Positions 1 to 10,220 of a stretch of DNA of 64,000 nt are shown piece by piece. The position numbers and the translations under genes were made by a program. The stretch lies in NCBI RefSeq assembly GCF_000185505.1, contig NZ_GL622359.1, forward strand, positions 175,751 through 239,750, in the 5' to 3' direction. Position 1 is the stretch's first letter. Every line of letters begins with the position of its first letter. Under the pieces are notes generated by a model that made no database searches, had not been told where the DNA came from, and saw only the letters and a list, made by a program, of their open reading frames with translations. The DNA is from Pseudoramibacter alactolyticus ATCC 23263 (GTDB lineage Bacteria; Bacillota; Clostridia; Eubacteriales; Eubacteriaceae).

Positions 1-1088
<1,088 letters not shown>

Positions 1089-1218
1089 CGCCCGGCAAGC
1101 GAGAAAACCTCCGCTCTATTTTGTTCCGCGTAAGACAATGCACATCTTGCGCCATTTTCTGGTTATCCCTGTAAGCCAAATTATTCCCCGATAGAAAGTT
1201 TGCTTAAAAGGAGCATTT

Positions 1219-1620
1219 GTGAAGCGAGATATGGAGCTTGTTCGGCTCATTCTTTTGAAAATTGAAGAAGAATACCGTTCAACAGCAATTTACAATTTGA
1301 AGATTCCTCACTATGATATGGAAACCGTTGCTTATCACTGTAAAATCTTAAAGGAGGCCGGATTGATTTCGGATTATGACTCTCGATATGCTGATGGTAA
1401 GCTATGGTGTTTTGGTGTTGGCTCTTTGACATGGGATGGGAATGATTTTCTTGATAAAATTCGAGATAATTCCCGTTGGAAAAAGATTAAAGATACAATT
1501 ACTCAAAAAGGGCTTCCACTTGCCATTGAAACGATTAAAACTATTTCTACCGCTTTTGTGACCGCAGCGACAGAAGGAGTGGCTAATTCTATTATAAAAA
1601 ACGGTGGAATACCGCAGTAA
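1219..1620 (+). CDS. DUF2513-like protein, AT-rich
   Basis: This is a 133-residue protein starting at a GTG (1219) preceded by AAAGGAG. The beginning (MKRDMELVRLILLKIEEEY) and the later SDYDSRYADGKLWCFGVGSLTWDGNDFLDKIRD segment match the pattern I know from DUF2513 proteins, which are often found in prophages and mobile islands. Residues 1-75 look like a winged-helix-type fold, which is inferred. The C-terminal 50 residues are helical with small residues. Base composition is clearly more AT-rich than the flanking genes, which suggests transfer. Function is unknown. No phage genes adjoin it. Confidence 0.75.
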   Translation: MKRDMELVRLILLKIEEEYRSTAIYNLKIPHYDMETVAYHCKILKEAGLISDYDSRYADGKLWCFGVGSLTWDGNDFLDKIRDNSRWKKIKDTITQKGLPLAIETIKTISTAFVTAATEGVANSIIKNGGIPQ

Positions 1621-1643
1621 AGAATAAAATCAACATTGTTGAA

Positions 1644-1676
1644 AAGACCGTCTACCAAGAAGTAGGTGGTCTTTTT
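1644..1676 (+). terminator. Intrinsic terminator after the DUF2513 gene
   Basis: A 12-bp stem (1644-1655 with 1662-1673, two G-U pairs) with a 6-nt loop is followed by a run of T. It begins 23 bp after the stop codon of the DUF2513 gene. Confidence 0.85.
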
Positions 1677-1717
1677 GCGTTAAAACCCGGGAGAAGGGGT
1701 ACGTTTGGGCCCGGCTG

Positions 1718-1726
1718 TGTTATAAT
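1718..1726 (+). promoter_or_regulatory. Extended -10 promoter for the P-type ATPase gene
   Basis: TGTTATAAT is an extended -10 element (TGnTATAAT). No good -35 hexamer lies 17 bp upstream. It is about 50 bp before the ATPase start and directly after the upstream terminator. Confidence 0.6.
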
Positions 1727-1776
1727 AAAGGCCAATCAAACCGCTGTGCGTTTTTTAGAATGGAAGACCGATCAAA

Positions 1777-4128
1777 ATGAATCAACCCAAGCAAAAGACA
1801 GCCGGACTTACGAGCCGGGAAGCCGAGATCCGGCGCCGCCGGGGCCAGGGCAACGCCCGGGTGGACAGCTCGGCCAAAACGGTGAAGGACATCATCCGGG
1901 AAAACACCCTGACCTATTTCAATCTGATTTTTCTGGTGATGGCGCTGCTGCTCGTCATCGCCGGCGCCTTCAACAGTCTGACCTTTCTGCCGGTGATCGT
2001 GGCCAACACCCTCATCGGAATCTTTCAGGAGGTCCACGCGAAAAAAATCCTCGACAATTTATCGATTATGAACGCGCCGACGGCCACGGCCCTGCGGGAC
2101 GGCCGCCCGGTGACGCTGCCCACAGACGACCTCGTGCTCGGGGATGTGGTGGTGCTGTCCGCCGGCGTCCAGATCCCCGCGGACGCCCGGGTGCTGGACG
2201 GGGAAGTGGCGGTCAACGAGGCCTTGCTCACCGGGGAGAGCGATGAAATCGTGAAGACGGCGGGGGATGCCCTGATGTCCGGCGCCTTCGTGGTAAACGG
2301 CACGTGCCGGGCGGTGCTGACCGCCGTGGGCGCCGACGCCTACATCGCAAAGCTCACCCTGCAGGCCAAGAGCCTGGGTGACGGCGAACAGTCCGAAATG
2401 GTGCGTGCCATCGACGGCTTTGTCAAGGTGGCCGGCGTCCTCATTATCCCCATCGGCATCATCCTGCTGGTGCAGAGCATCGGCATCCAGGGGACGGGTT
2501 TTGCGCCGGCGGTCAAGTCGGCGGTGGCGGCGCTGATCGGCATGATTCCCGAGGGGCTTTACCTGCTCGTCTCGGTCACCCTCGCGGTTTCCGCCGTGCG
2601 GCTGGCCCGCCGGCAGGTGATGCTTCATGACATGAAAAGCATCGAGGCTCTGGCCCGGGTAGACGTGCTCTGTGTGGACAAGACCGGCACCATCACCGAC
2701 AACGATATGCTCGTCGCCGAGGCGGTGGCCGCCCGCCCGATGACGGCTCGCGCCATCGAGGATTACGGGGCTGAGGTCGGCTGCTATCTGGGGGCGCTGC
2801 CCGACGACAACGCCACCAACCGCGCCCTCTGCGATTACTTCGGGAAAACGGCGGCCCGGGCCATCAGCACGCTGCCCTTCTCGTCGCGCTATAAATATTC
2901 CGCGGTGCAGTTTGAGGATGCGACCTATGTGCTCGGTGCGCCGGAGATCGTGCTTGCGGAAGCATATTCCCGCTACCGTAGAAGCGTCGACGCCTACGCC
3001 AGCCGGGGCCTGCGGGTGGTGGTCTTCGGGCAATATGCGAGCGGTTCGGTGCCGGTGCCGGAAGACGGCCTGGCCGCAGCCGTCACGCCGATTTTTTTTA
3101 TCATGCTGCAAAACCCGATCCGGGAAACCGCGCCGGCGACCTTTGCCTATTTTGCCGATCAGGGGGTGGCGGTGAAGGTGATCTCCGGCGACAACCCGGT
3201 GACGGTGTCTGAGGTGGCGCGTCAGGCGGGCATCGCCGGAGCGGAGCGTTATGTGAACGCCCAAACCCTCACCAATGCGGAGAAAATCGCCGACGCGGTC
3301 AAAAAGACCACGGTCTTCGGCCGGGTCACGCCGGAACAAAAGCGCCAGATCGTCGGGACGCTGAAGGCCCAGGGGCACACCGTGGCGATGACCGGCGACG
3401 GGGTGAACGATATCCTCGCGATGAAGGATGCGGATTGCTCCATCGCCATGGCGGCCGGTTCCGAGGCGGCGGTGCAGGCGGCCCAGGTAGCCCTGCTCGA
3501 CTCCGACTTTTCCCATATGCCCCAGATTGTGGCCGAGGGACGCCGGGTCATCAACAATATCGAGCGCTCGGCGACACTGTTTTTGGTGAAAAACATCTTT
3601 TCGCTGCTGCTGTCGATTTTCACCATCGTTTCGGTGGCGACCTATCCGCTGACGCCGTCGCAGATCTCTTTGATCTCGGGCTTTAATATCGGCATCCCGG
3701 CGTTTTTTCTCGCGATGGAAGCCAACAGCCGGCGCATCCGCGGCGACTTCGCCAAGACGGTGCTGCTGCGGGCCATGCCGGCGGCCCTCACCGATTTTCT
3801 GGCCATCGCGGCGCTGGTAGTTTTCGGGCAGACCTTCGGGGTCGCGGCGAAGGATATCTCCGTGGCGGCGACGCTGCTGCTCGCCATTGTCGGCTTTATG
3901 ATTCTGCACAACATCTCGATGCCCATGAACAAATTCCGCATCGGAGTGATCGCGGGCTGCGCCGTCGGGCTTGTGGCGGCGATTGTCGCCCTGCGCGGTC
4001 TGTTTGATATCCATGCCGTTTCCCCGCAGTGCTTCATGCTCTTCGTGGTCTTCGCCATCGCGGTGATTCCCTGCATGCGGCTGCTGACCCGCTTCTTTGC
4101 TTTTATCGGCAGCAAAATCAATCCGTAG
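1777..4128 (+). CDS. Cation-transporting P-type ATPase (CtpE/Ca2+ PEGL type)
   Basis: This is an ATP-driven cation pump of the cytoplasmic membrane. Domain order is clear: an N-terminal helical pair, the actuator domain with LLTGESDE near residue 150, the M4 motif PEGL (GMIPEGLYLL) that shapes the ion site, the phosphorylation motif DKTGTIT with Asp301, then the hinge TGDGVNDILAMKDAD, and a C-terminal bundle of about six membrane segments. The length of 783 residues and the PEGL motif fit the CtpE-like branch, where calcium export or import has been proposed. There is no N-terminal metal-binding CxxC domain, so a copper or zinc role is unlikely. Substrate is not provable from sequence. Confidence 0.88.
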   Translation: MNQPKQKTAGLTSREAEIRRRRGQGNARVDSSAKTVKDIIRENTLTYFNLIFLVMALLLVIAGAFNSLTFLPVIVANTLIGIFQEVHAKKILDNLSIMNAPTATALRDGRPVTLPTDDLVLGDVVVLSAGVQIPADARVLDGEVAVNEALLTGESDEIVKTAGDALMSGAFVVNGTCRAVLTAVGADAYIAKLTLQAKSLGDGEQSEMVRAIDGFVKVAGVLIIPIGIILLVQSIGIQGTGFAPAVKSAVAALIGMIPEGLYLLVSVTLAVSAVRLARRQVMLHDMKSIEALARVDVLCVDKTGTITDNDMLVAEAVAARPMTARAIEDYGAEVGCYLGALPDDNATNRALCDYFGKTAARAISTLPFSSRYKYSAVQFEDATYVLGAPEIVLAEAYSRYRRSVDAYASRGLRVVVFGQYASGSVPVPEDGLAAAVTPIFFIMLQNPIRETAPATFAYFADQGVAVKVISGDNPVTVSEVARQAGIAGAERYVNAQTLTNAEKIADAVKKTTVFGRVTPEQKRQIVGTLKAQGHTVAMTGDGVNDILAMKDADCSIAMAAGSEAAVQAAQVALLDSDFSHMPQIVAEGRRVINNIERSATLFLVKNIFSLLLSIFTIVSVATYPLTPSQISLISGFNIGIPAFFLAMEANSRRIRGDFAKTVLLRAMPAALTDFLAIAALVVFGQTFGVAAKDISVAATLLLAIVGFMILHNISMPMNKFRIGVIAGCAVGLVAAIVALRGLFDIHAVSPQCFMLFVVFAIAVIPCMRLLTRFFAFIGSKINP

Positions 4129-4157
4129 CCGTTTTCCGTATTCACAAGGAGAAAGCC

Positions 4158-4682
4158 ATGCGCAAAATTTTAATCGTGGTGGACATGCAAAAGGATTTTA
4201 TCGACGGGAGCCTGGGCACCCCGGAGGCCGAGGCCATCGTCGAGCCGGTGATCGCTAAAATCAAGGCTTATCCGGCGGAAGATGTGTATGCCACCCGGGA
4301 CACCCACCCGGAAAATTATCTTGAGACCCAGGAGGGCCGGCACCTGCCGGTGCCCCATTGTGTCGCCGGCACCTCGGGTTGGCAGCTGCATCCAAAGATC
4401 GAAGGGCTTGTCCCGGCGGATCATGTGATCGACAAGCCGACCTTCGGCTCGCTGAATCTGATGAACGCCATGGTGGTCGCCCGGGCCCAGGGCGAGATCG
4501 AAATCGAGCTCGTCGGCTTGTGCACGGACATTTGCGTGGTGTCCAACGCGCTGCTCATCAAAGCGGCGCTGCCGGAAGTGCCCATCGCCGTGGACGCGCG
4601 CTGCTGCGCCGGGGTCACGCCGGCAAAACACGCGGCGGCCCTCGAAACCATGGCCAGCTGCCAGATTGATATTCGTCGATAA
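4158..4682 (+). CDS. Cysteine hydrolase of the isochorismatase/nicotinamidase family
   Basis: This 174-residue cytosolic hydrolase carries the family's triad: Asp9 (VVDMQKDF), Lys93 (DKPTFGS) and Cys126 (LCTDICVVSN). The cis-peptide region before the Cys is conserved. Possible metal ligands Asp48 and His50 (RDTH) resemble nicotinamidase (PncA), so conversion of nicotinamide to nicotinate is the best guess. The start at 4158 follows AAGGAG at 4146-4151, and longer in-frame starts would overlap the ATPase gene. It lies 29 bp after the ATPase and may be co-transcribed with it. Substrate is inferred. Confidence 0.82.
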   Translation: MRKILIVVDMQKDFIDGSLGTPEAEAIVEPVIAKIKAYPAEDVYATRDTHPENYLETQEGRHLPVPHCVAGTSGWQLHPKIEGLVPADHVIDKPTFGSLNLMNAMVVARAQGEIEIELVGLCTDICVVSNALLIKAALPEVPIAVDARCCAGVTPAKHAAALETMASCQIDIRR

Positions 4683-4742
4683 GGCGGCAGCGGCGGAACA
4701 AAGCATTGAAATAGCATTGAGACAGAACAGAAAGGAAGCAAT

Positions 4743-5225
4743 ATGATTCTCACGACAGAAGGCAAACGGATTTTTGAAATGCGGCTTTTGCCCCGGGACG
4801 GCCAGCAGGCTGTGATCTCGGCGGGGGACCTTTCGCCGGCGGAAACGGCGGCCCACGGGCTCGACGCGGGCCGGGTGCAAAACCGCTACGAGGTGGTTGC
4901 CGGGGCGTCGCCGGCGCTGGCGTATGAGCTCGAGGGCATTATGGATACCCTGGAGGACATCGGCGACGCGGAGGGTGCGATCACGCTAGACTGGGAAGAT
5001 GCCCAGACCTTTTTGATCACGGTGATCCGCAAGGTCTCCGATCAGGCCATGGCGGATTTTGCCGGCGGCGATTCGGCGAAGCTTTTGACTACCGATCCGA
5101 AGGCGCTCTCCGACGGGCTTGCGGATGATCCGCTGGTCTGGGCGCTGCGCACCTTTTATGCGGCGGCCTTTGGCGACGGCGGGCAGGCCTTCGGCGGGAA
5201 TACGTTCGCGGTTGCCCTGCGCTGA
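4743..5225 (+). CDS. Uncharacterised 160-residue protein
   Basis: I do not recognise this protein. It is acidic, cytosolic and has no signal peptide or membrane helix. The N-terminal 50 residues look beta-rich (MILTTEGKRIFEMRLLP), followed by a central helical part (ALAYELEGIMDTLEDIGDAEG) and an Ala/Gly-rich C-terminus. It has a good ribosome binding site (GAAAGGAAG). The gap to the preceding hydrolase is 60 bp with no terminator, so it could belong to the same transcript. A consensus promoter for the trp leader starts 29 bp after its stop. Confidence 0.6.
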   Translation: MILTTEGKRIFEMRLLPRDGQQAVISAGDLSPAETAAHGLDAGRVQNRYEVVAGASPALAYELEGIMDTLEDIGDAEGAITLDWEDAQTFLITVIRKVSDQAMADFAGGDSAKLLTTDPKALSDGLADDPLVWALRTFYAAAFGDGGQAFGGNTFAVALR

Positions 5226-5254
5226 GCTTGTTTAAAAAAAATACACCGCGGCGC

Positions 5255-5283
5255 TTGACAGCAGAAAAAGCGACACCTATAAT
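5255..5283 (+). promoter_or_regulatory. Consensus sigma-A promoter of the trp operon
   Basis: TTGACA at 5255-5260 and TATAAT at 5278-5283 are separated by exactly 17 bp. Both hexamers are perfect. The transcript would begin near 5290, at the start of the T-box leader. Confidence 0.93.
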
Positions 5284-5289
5284 AAAGCC

Positions 5290-5590
5290 AATCTTTTATG
5301 AAAACCGTCGATGCGGAGATCAAACGAAAGGGGCACTTTCAGAGAGCTCGGGATGCTGGGATCCGGGCAGAACGCCGATTCGCAAATGGACCGCAGAGGG
5401 CGCGGGCAAAAATCGGATAGCCGATTGAGTACGCCGCGACGCGAGGGCATGCGTTAGTTGCCGGGGATATGTTGGTATCCTGCTAAGCGTGTGGGAACAC
5501 AAAATAAGGTGGCACCGCGGGACTTTTTCGTGTTATTCAAAATGACAGGCCTCGCCCTTGATGAATTGATTTTCATCGAGGGCGTTTTTT
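5290..5590 (+). promoter_or_regulatory. T-box leader, tryptophan-type, controlling trpDCFBA
   Basis: The leader senses uncharged tRNA and switches between terminator and antiterminator. The T-box core (AAGGTGGCACCGCGG) is at about 5506-5520. The stem I distal region AGAGAGC lies at 5341-5347. The lower stem TGCGG (5312-5316) can pair with CCGCA (5391-5395). The candidate specifier codon is TGG at 5387-5389, in the expected internal loop and followed by a purine, which predicts tRNA-Trp. A terminator hairpin at 5553-5584 with six T ends the leader about 110 bp before trpD. Confidence 0.93.
5553..5590 (+). terminator. T-box terminator hairpin
   Basis: A 12-bp stem (5553-5564 with 5573-5584, one mismatch) is followed by TTTTTT. 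It is the OFF structure of the trp leader, competing with pairing of the T-box core. Confidence 0.88.
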
Positions 5591-5698
5591 AATGGATTAA
5601 AACGGCACAGGCTGTTAAGAAGCATCGCCCCGTTCCCAGCCGGCTCACCAGGAAACCAGAAGAATCAGATGGATTTCACGAAAAATCAGGAGGATCAC

Positions 5699-6715
5699 AT
5701 GATTAACGAAGCCATTGTCAAGTTGGTGGACGGCGAGGATTTAGGTGGAGCGGTCGCAGAAGCGGCTATGGACGAGATCATGGGCGGGGACTGCACCCAA
5801 AATCAGATTGCGGCTTTTTTGACGGCGCTGGCCATCAAAGAGGCCACCATCACGGAGATCACCGCCTGCGCCAAAGGCATGCGGAGCCACGCGGTGAAAC
5901 TGCTCAACGATCAGCCGGTGCTTGAAATCGTCGGGACTGGCGGCGATCGGGCCAATTCCTTTAATATCTCGACGGTGGCGGCCATCGTCGTTTCGGCCGG
6001 CGGGGTGCCGGTGGCCAAGCACGGCAACCGCGCGGCCACCAGCCGCTGCGGCACGGCTGACTGCCTTGAAGCCCTGGGGGCGGCCATCGATCTGCCGCCG
6101 GAAAAAAGCGAACAGGTGCTCGACGCGCTGGGGTTCTGCTTTATGTTCGCCCAAAACTATCATCTGTCGATGAAATACGTGGCGCCGGTGCGAAAAGAGC
6201 TGCCGATCCCCACGGTGTTTAACATCCTCGGCCCGTTGACCAATCCGGCGGGGGCCACGATGCAGCTCATGGGGGTTTATGACGAATCCCTGGTGGAACC
6301 GCTGGCCCGGGTGTTAAGCAATCTGGGAGTGACCCGGGCGATGGTGGTTTACGGCCGGGACGGGCTGGACGAAATCTCCGCATCCTCGCCGACGACGGTC
6401 TGCGAGGTGATTGACGGCCGTTTCACCGGCTATACCATCCATCCGGAGGATTACGGCATGGCTTTGTGCCGCAAGCAGGATCTGGTGGGGGGCACCCCGG
6501 CGGAAAACGCGGCCATTGCCCGCTCGGTACTCGCCGGGGAGGCGGGCGCCCGGCGCAACGCCGTGCTTCTCAACGCCGGTGCGGGCATTCACATCGCCAC
6601 GGGCGAGCCGTTGGCCAATGCGATTAAAAAGGCAGCGGCGCTGATCGACAGCGGGGCAGCGGCCAAACAGCTGGACGATTTTGTCGCCCTGACCAGTAGC
6701 CTCAAGAGGGCCTGA
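5699..6715 (+). CDS. trpD: Anthranilate phosphoribosyltransferase
   Basis: TrpD joins anthranilate to PRPP, the second committed step of tryptophan synthesis. The 338-residue chain shows the glycine-rich PRPP site GTGGDRANSFNIST and the KHGNRAATSRCGTADCLEALG stretch typical of the family, plus the later NPAGATMQLMGVYDE. I chose the ATG at 5699 because AGGAGG sits 5 bp upstream (5688-5693); the ATG at 5669 lacks such a site. It is the first gene after the T-box leader. Unusually, no trpE or trpG precedes it, so anthranilate must come from elsewhere. Confidence 0.96.
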   Translation: MINEAIVKLVDGEDLGGAVAEAAMDEIMGGDCTQNQIAAFLTALAIKEATITEITACAKGMRSHAVKLLNDQPVLEIVGTGGDRANSFNISTVAAIVVSAGGVPVAKHGNRAATSRCGTADCLEALGAAIDLPPEKSEQVLDALGFCFMFAQNYHLSMKYVAPVRKELPIPTVFNILGPLTNPAGATMQLMGVYDESLVEPLARVLSNLGVTRAMVVYGRDGLDEISASSPTTVCEVIDGRFTGYTIHPEDYGMALCRKQDLVGGTPAENAAIARSVLAGEAGARRNAVLLNAGAGIHIATGEPLANAIKKAAALIDSGAAAKQLDDFVALTSSLKRA

Positions 6716-6716
6716 G

Positions 6717-7517
6717 ATGGCGGATATCTTGCAAACCCTGGCGGCGGGAGCGGCGAGGCGGGTGGCGGCCGCCAAAGAACGCGTCCCGCTGGCCAAGATG
6801 ATCGCCCGGGCCGAGGCCCTGCCGGCGGACACGGGCTTTCCCTTTGAGGCGGCTCTGGCCGGGCCGGAGCTGGCCTTCATCTGCGAAGTGAAAAAGGCCT
6901 CGCCCTCCAAAGGGCTGATCGCGCCGGTCTTTCCCACTCTCGAAATCGCCGGGGATTACGCAGCGGCGGGAGCCGCGGCCATCTCCTGTTTGACCGAGCC
7001 GGATTATTTTCTGGGCAGCGATGATTATCTCGAGGAGATCGCGAGCGCCGTGGCCGTGCCGGTGCTGCGCAAGGATTTTACCGTCGACGTGTATCAAATT
7101 TATGAAGCGAAATGTTTGGGGGCTTCAGCGGTGCTGCTGATCGCGGCGCTTCTCGACGAAGCTGCGCTTTCCGCCGGGATCCGAACCGCCGACAGCCTCG
7201 GCCTGTCGGCGCTGGTGGAGGCCCACGACGCGACAGAAATCGAGACGGCGCTGGCTGCCGGGGCGCGCCTCATCGGGGTGAACAACCGCAACCTCAAGAC
7301 CTTTGAGGTGGATTTTGACAACGCGCTGCGCCTGCGGGCCATGATCCCAAAAGATAAGCTTTACGTCTCGGAGAGCGGGGTGAAGCGCGCTGCGGATGTG
7401 GCCCGGCTTTCTGCCGTCGGCGTCGACGCGGTGCTGGTCGGGGAGACGCTGATGCGGGCCGCCGACCGGCAGGCGGCCCTGTGCGCATTGAAGGGAGGCT
7501 GCCATGACCATCATTAA
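6717..7517 (+). CDS. trpC: Indole-3-glycerol phosphate synthase
   Basis: TrpC closes the indole ring from carboxyphenylamino-deoxyribulose phosphate. It is a (beta/alpha)8 barrel of 266 residues, the usual length. Visible markers are FICEVKKASPSKG (catalytic Lys), VLRKDFTVDVYQIYEA, LVEAHD, GVNNRNLKTF and VSESGVK. It begins 1 nt after the trpD stop and overlaps trpF by 14 bp, so it is translationally coupled in the trp operon. Confidence 0.96.
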   Translation: MADILQTLAAGAARRVAAAKERVPLAKMIARAEALPADTGFPFEAALAGPELAFICEVKKASPSKGLIAPVFPTLEIAGDYAAAGAAAISCLTEPDYFLGSDDYLEEIASAVAVPVLRKDFTVDVYQIYEAKCLGASAVLLIAALLDEAALSAGIRTADSLGLSALVEAHDATEIETALAAGARLIGVNNRNLKTFEVDFDNALRLRAMIPKDKLYVSESGVKRAADVARLSAVGVDAVLVGETLMRAADRQAALCALKGGCHDHH

Positions 7518-8136
7518 AATCTGCGGGATGATGCGCCCGGCCGACATCGCGGCGGTTAATGCCAGCCGGCCGGATCAGATCGGCTTTGTCTTTGCCAGGG
7601 GGCGCAGGCGCTGTGTGAGACACCGGGAGGCGGCGGTGATGAAGGCGATGCTGGATCCGGCCATCACCGCGGTCGGCGTTTTTGCGGACAATCCCCTTGA
7701 AGAGATCGCGGCGCTGCTGCGCCGGGGCGTGATCGATGCGGTGCAGCTCCACGGCCATGAGACCGAAGCGGCGATAGCGGCTTTGCATGCGCGTGTCCAT
7801 TGTCCCGTCGTGCAGGCCTTTGCCATTGCCTCGGCAGAAGATTTGCGGCGGGCGGAGGCCTCCAGCGCGGAGATGATTCTTTTTGACAACGGCCGGGGCG
7901 GAACTGGACAGCCATTTGACTGGCGCTGGCTGCGAAGCGTCCGCCGGCCTTTTGTGCTGTCCGGCGGCCTCGACGCGGCAAACCTTGAAGCGGCGCTGGC
8001 CCTGCATCCCGCGGGGATCGACCTGAGCAGCGGCGTCGAGACCGAGGGGGCCAAGGATCCGGCGAAGATCGCGGCCTGCGTGGCGCGCTTTCGGGCGCTG
8101 ACAAACGATTTGAACGATGATCGGAGGAAAAAATGA
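7504..8136 (+). CDS. trpF: Phosphoribosylanthranilate isomerase
   Basis: TrpF carries out the Amadori rearrangement of phosphoribosylanthranilate. It is 210 residues long with the family markers [12 protein letters not shown] (catalytic Cys in the first strand), [17 protein letters not shown] and a C-terminal [16 protein letters not shown] phosphate-binding loop. In many homologs the second motif reads FxPxSxR; here it is FARGRRRC, a mild divergence. It overlaps trpC by 14 bp and trpB by 4 bp. Confidence 0.94.
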   Translation: MTIIKICGMMRPADIAAVNASRPDQIGFVFARGRRRCVRHREAAVMKAMLDPAITAVGVFADNPLEEIAALLRRGVIDAVQLHGHETEAAIAALHARVHCPVVQAFAIASAEDLRRAEASSAEMILFDNGRGGTGQPFDWRWLRSVRRPFVLSGGLDAANLEAALALHPAGIDLSSGVETEGAKDPAKIAACVARFRALTNDLNDDRRKK

Positions 8137-9371
8137 CCAATCCCAAAAGCCATCAGCCCGTGGGAAAGGTGCCGAACGCCCGGGGGCGCTACGGCGGATT
8201 CGGCGGGCAATACGTGCCCGAGACGCTGATGAACGAACTCATCCGGCTCGAGGCGAGCTATCGCAAAAGCCAGCAGGACCCGGCCTTTCAGCGGGAGCTG
8301 AAGGATTTGCTCGTGCATTACGCCGGCAGACCTTCTCTGTTGTATCGCGCCGACAATATGACAAAGGATCTCGGCGGGGCGAAGGTGTATCTCAAGCGGG
8401 AAGACCTGAATCACACCGGCGCCCACAAGATTAACAACGTGCTGGGGCAGTGCCTGCTTGCCAGGATGATGGGCAAGACCCGCATCATCGCCGAAACGGG
8501 CGCGGGGCAGCACGGGGTGGCGGCGGCCACGGCGGCGGCGCTTTTGGGCCTGTCCTGCGAGGTGTTCATGGGCAAGCTTGACACCGAACGCCAGGCGCTC
8601 AACGTGTATCGGATGGAGCTGCTCGGCGCCAAGGTGCACGCGGTGACCACCGGCACGAAGACGCTCAAGGACGCGGTAAACGCGGCCATGCGTGAATGGG
8701 CCTCCCGGGTGGCGGACACCCATTATGTGATCGGCTCGGTGATGGGGCCTCACCCTTTCCCGGAAATGGTGCGGGACTATCAGTCGGTGATCGGGGCGGA
8801 AGCTCGTCGGCAGATCCTCGAGGCCGAGGGGAGGCTCCCTAAAGCGGTGCTGGCCTGTGTCGGCGGCGGGAGCAACGCCATCGGTCTGTTTCACGCCTTT
8901 GAGCCGGACGCCGGCGTCGCCCTCATCGGCTGCGAGGCGGCGGGCCGGGGCATTGCCACCGGCCGGCACGCGGCCACGATGGCGGCGGGCACCCCGGGTA
9001 TCTTTCACGGGATGAAATCCTATTTCTGCCAGAACGACGAGGGCCAGATCGCCGAGGTGTATTCCATTTCGGCCGGGCTGGACTATCCGGGCATCGGGCC
9101 GGAGCACGCCTATCTGCGGGATATCGGCCGGGCGAACTACGTGCCCGTCACCGACGACGAAGCCGTGGCCGCCTTTGAATATCTGGCGCGCACCGAGGGC
9201 ATCATCTGCGCCATCGAAAGCGCCCACGCCGTGACCCAGGCCATCAAGCTCGCGCCTCGGCTTTCCCCGAGCGAAAGCATTGTCGTTTGCCTGTCCGGGC
9301 GGGGCGACAAGGATGTGGCGGCCATCGCGCGCTACCGCGGCATTCAACTGAAGGAGGACATCGATGCGTAA
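8133..9371 (+). CDS. trpB: Tryptophan synthase beta chain
   Basis: TrpB is the PLP enzyme that condenses indole with serine. The 412-residue chain begins with the classic [19 protein letters not shown] motif. The PLP lysine lies in [13 protein letters not shown], and the phosphate-binding loop is [14 protein letters not shown]. It belongs to the TrpB1 type that partners with TrpA. It overlaps trpF by 4 bp and trpA by 8 bp. Confidence 0.97.
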   Translation: MTNPKSHQPVGKVPNARGRYGGFGGQYVPETLMNELIRLEASYRKSQQDPAFQRELKDLLVHYAGRPSLLYRADNMTKDLGGAKVYLKREDLNHTGAHKINNVLGQCLLARMMGKTRIIAETGAGQHGVAAATAAALLGLSCEVFMGKLDTERQALNVYRMELLGAKVHAVTTGTKTLKDAVNAAMREWASRVADTHYVIGSVMGPHPFPEMVRDYQSVIGAEARRQILEAEGRLPKAVLACVGGGSNAIGLFHAFEPDAGVALIGCEAAGRGIATGRHAATMAAGTPGIFHGMKSYFCQNDEGQIAEVYSISAGLDYPGIGPEHAYLRDIGRANYVPVTDDEAVAAFEYLARTEGIICAIESAHAVTQAIKLAPRLSPSESIVVCLSGRGDKDVAAIARYRGIQLKEDIDA

Positions 9372-10149
9372 GATTGCAGACGCGTTTAAAGATCGCAAAG
9401 CGTTTATTCCCTTTATCACCGCCGGCGATCCGGATTTAGCCACCACCGAGGCACTGATTAAAATCGCGGCGGATGCCGGCGCCGCGCTGATCGAAATCGG
9501 CATCCCCTTTTCCGATCCGATTGCCGAGGGGCCGGTGATCCAGGAAGCAGATATCCGCGCGCTGGCCGCAGGCACCACAGTGGACGGCATCTTTGTCATG
9601 GCGGCGCGCCTGCGGGAAACCATCGATATTCCGATGGTGCTGATGGGCTATGCCAATCCCTTTTTCCACTACGGCTACGACGCGTTCTTTAAGCGCTGCG
9701 CCGAAGTGGGCATCGACGGGGCCATCATTCCCGATATTCCCTTCGAGGAAAAGCACGAAGCTGCCGATGCGGCCGGGCAATACGGCGTGGCGGTCCTTTC
9801 GATGATCGCGCCGACGTCTGAAGAACGCATTCAGAAAATCGCTGCCGAGGCCCAGGGTTTTATTTATCTCGTCTCCTCCATGGGGGTTACTGGGATGCGC
9901 TCGGCGATCACGACGGATCTGGGTGCGATGGTATCGGCCATTCGACAGGTGACCGACGTGCCCATCGGCATCGGCTTCGGCATCCACACGCCACAGCAGG
10001 CGGCCGAAATGGCGGCCATTGCCGACGGGGCGATTGTGGGTTCGGCCATTGTGAATCTTGTGGCCGAACACGGTCGAAACGCAGGGCCGGCGGTCGAAGA
10101 TTATGTCAAGCAGATGGTCGCCGCGGTTTGCCAGGTCCCCGTTAGATAA
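9364..10149 (+). CDS. trpA: Tryptophan synthase alpha chain
   Basis: TrpA cleaves indole-3-glycerol phosphate and channels indole to TrpB. It has 261 residues. The catalytic Glu and Asp are in [17 protein letters not shown], and the phosphate loop is [10 protein letters not shown]. It is the last gene of the trpDCFBA operon. I see no strong terminator after it. A new promoter begins 6 bp past the stop. Confidence 0.96.
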   Translation: MRKIADAFKDRKAFIPFITAGDPDLATTEALIKIAADAGAALIEIGIPFSDPIAEGPVIQEADIRALAAGTTVDGIFVMAARLRETIDIPMVLMGYANPFFHYGYDAFFKRCAEVGIDGAIIPDIPFEEKHEAADAAGQYGVAVLSMIAPTSEERIQKIAAEAQGFIYLVSSMGVTGMRSAITTDLGAMVSAIRQVTDVPIGIGFGIHTPQQAAEMAAIADGAIVGSAIVNLVAEHGRNAGPAVEDYVKQMVAAVCQVPVR

Positions 10150-10155
10150 TTTAAA

Positions 10156-10184
10156 TTGACAAATCCATGCTCGCCTGATAAAAT
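10156..10184 (+). promoter_or_regulatory. Sigma-A promoter upstream of the AIM24-family gene
   Basis: TTGACA (10156-10161) and TAAAAT (10179-10184) are separated by 17 bp. They lie 37 bp upstream of the gene at 10221. Confidence 0.8.
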
Positions 10185-10220
10185 TATTTGCAATAAGACC
10201 ATTACAAAGGAGGCGAAAGC

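Noticed and set aside
2059-4014. Long minus-strand open frame opposite the P-type ATPase
   Set aside because: Rich in His, Arg, Gly and Asp as expected for the complement of a GC-rich gene; no motif and no ribosome binding site.
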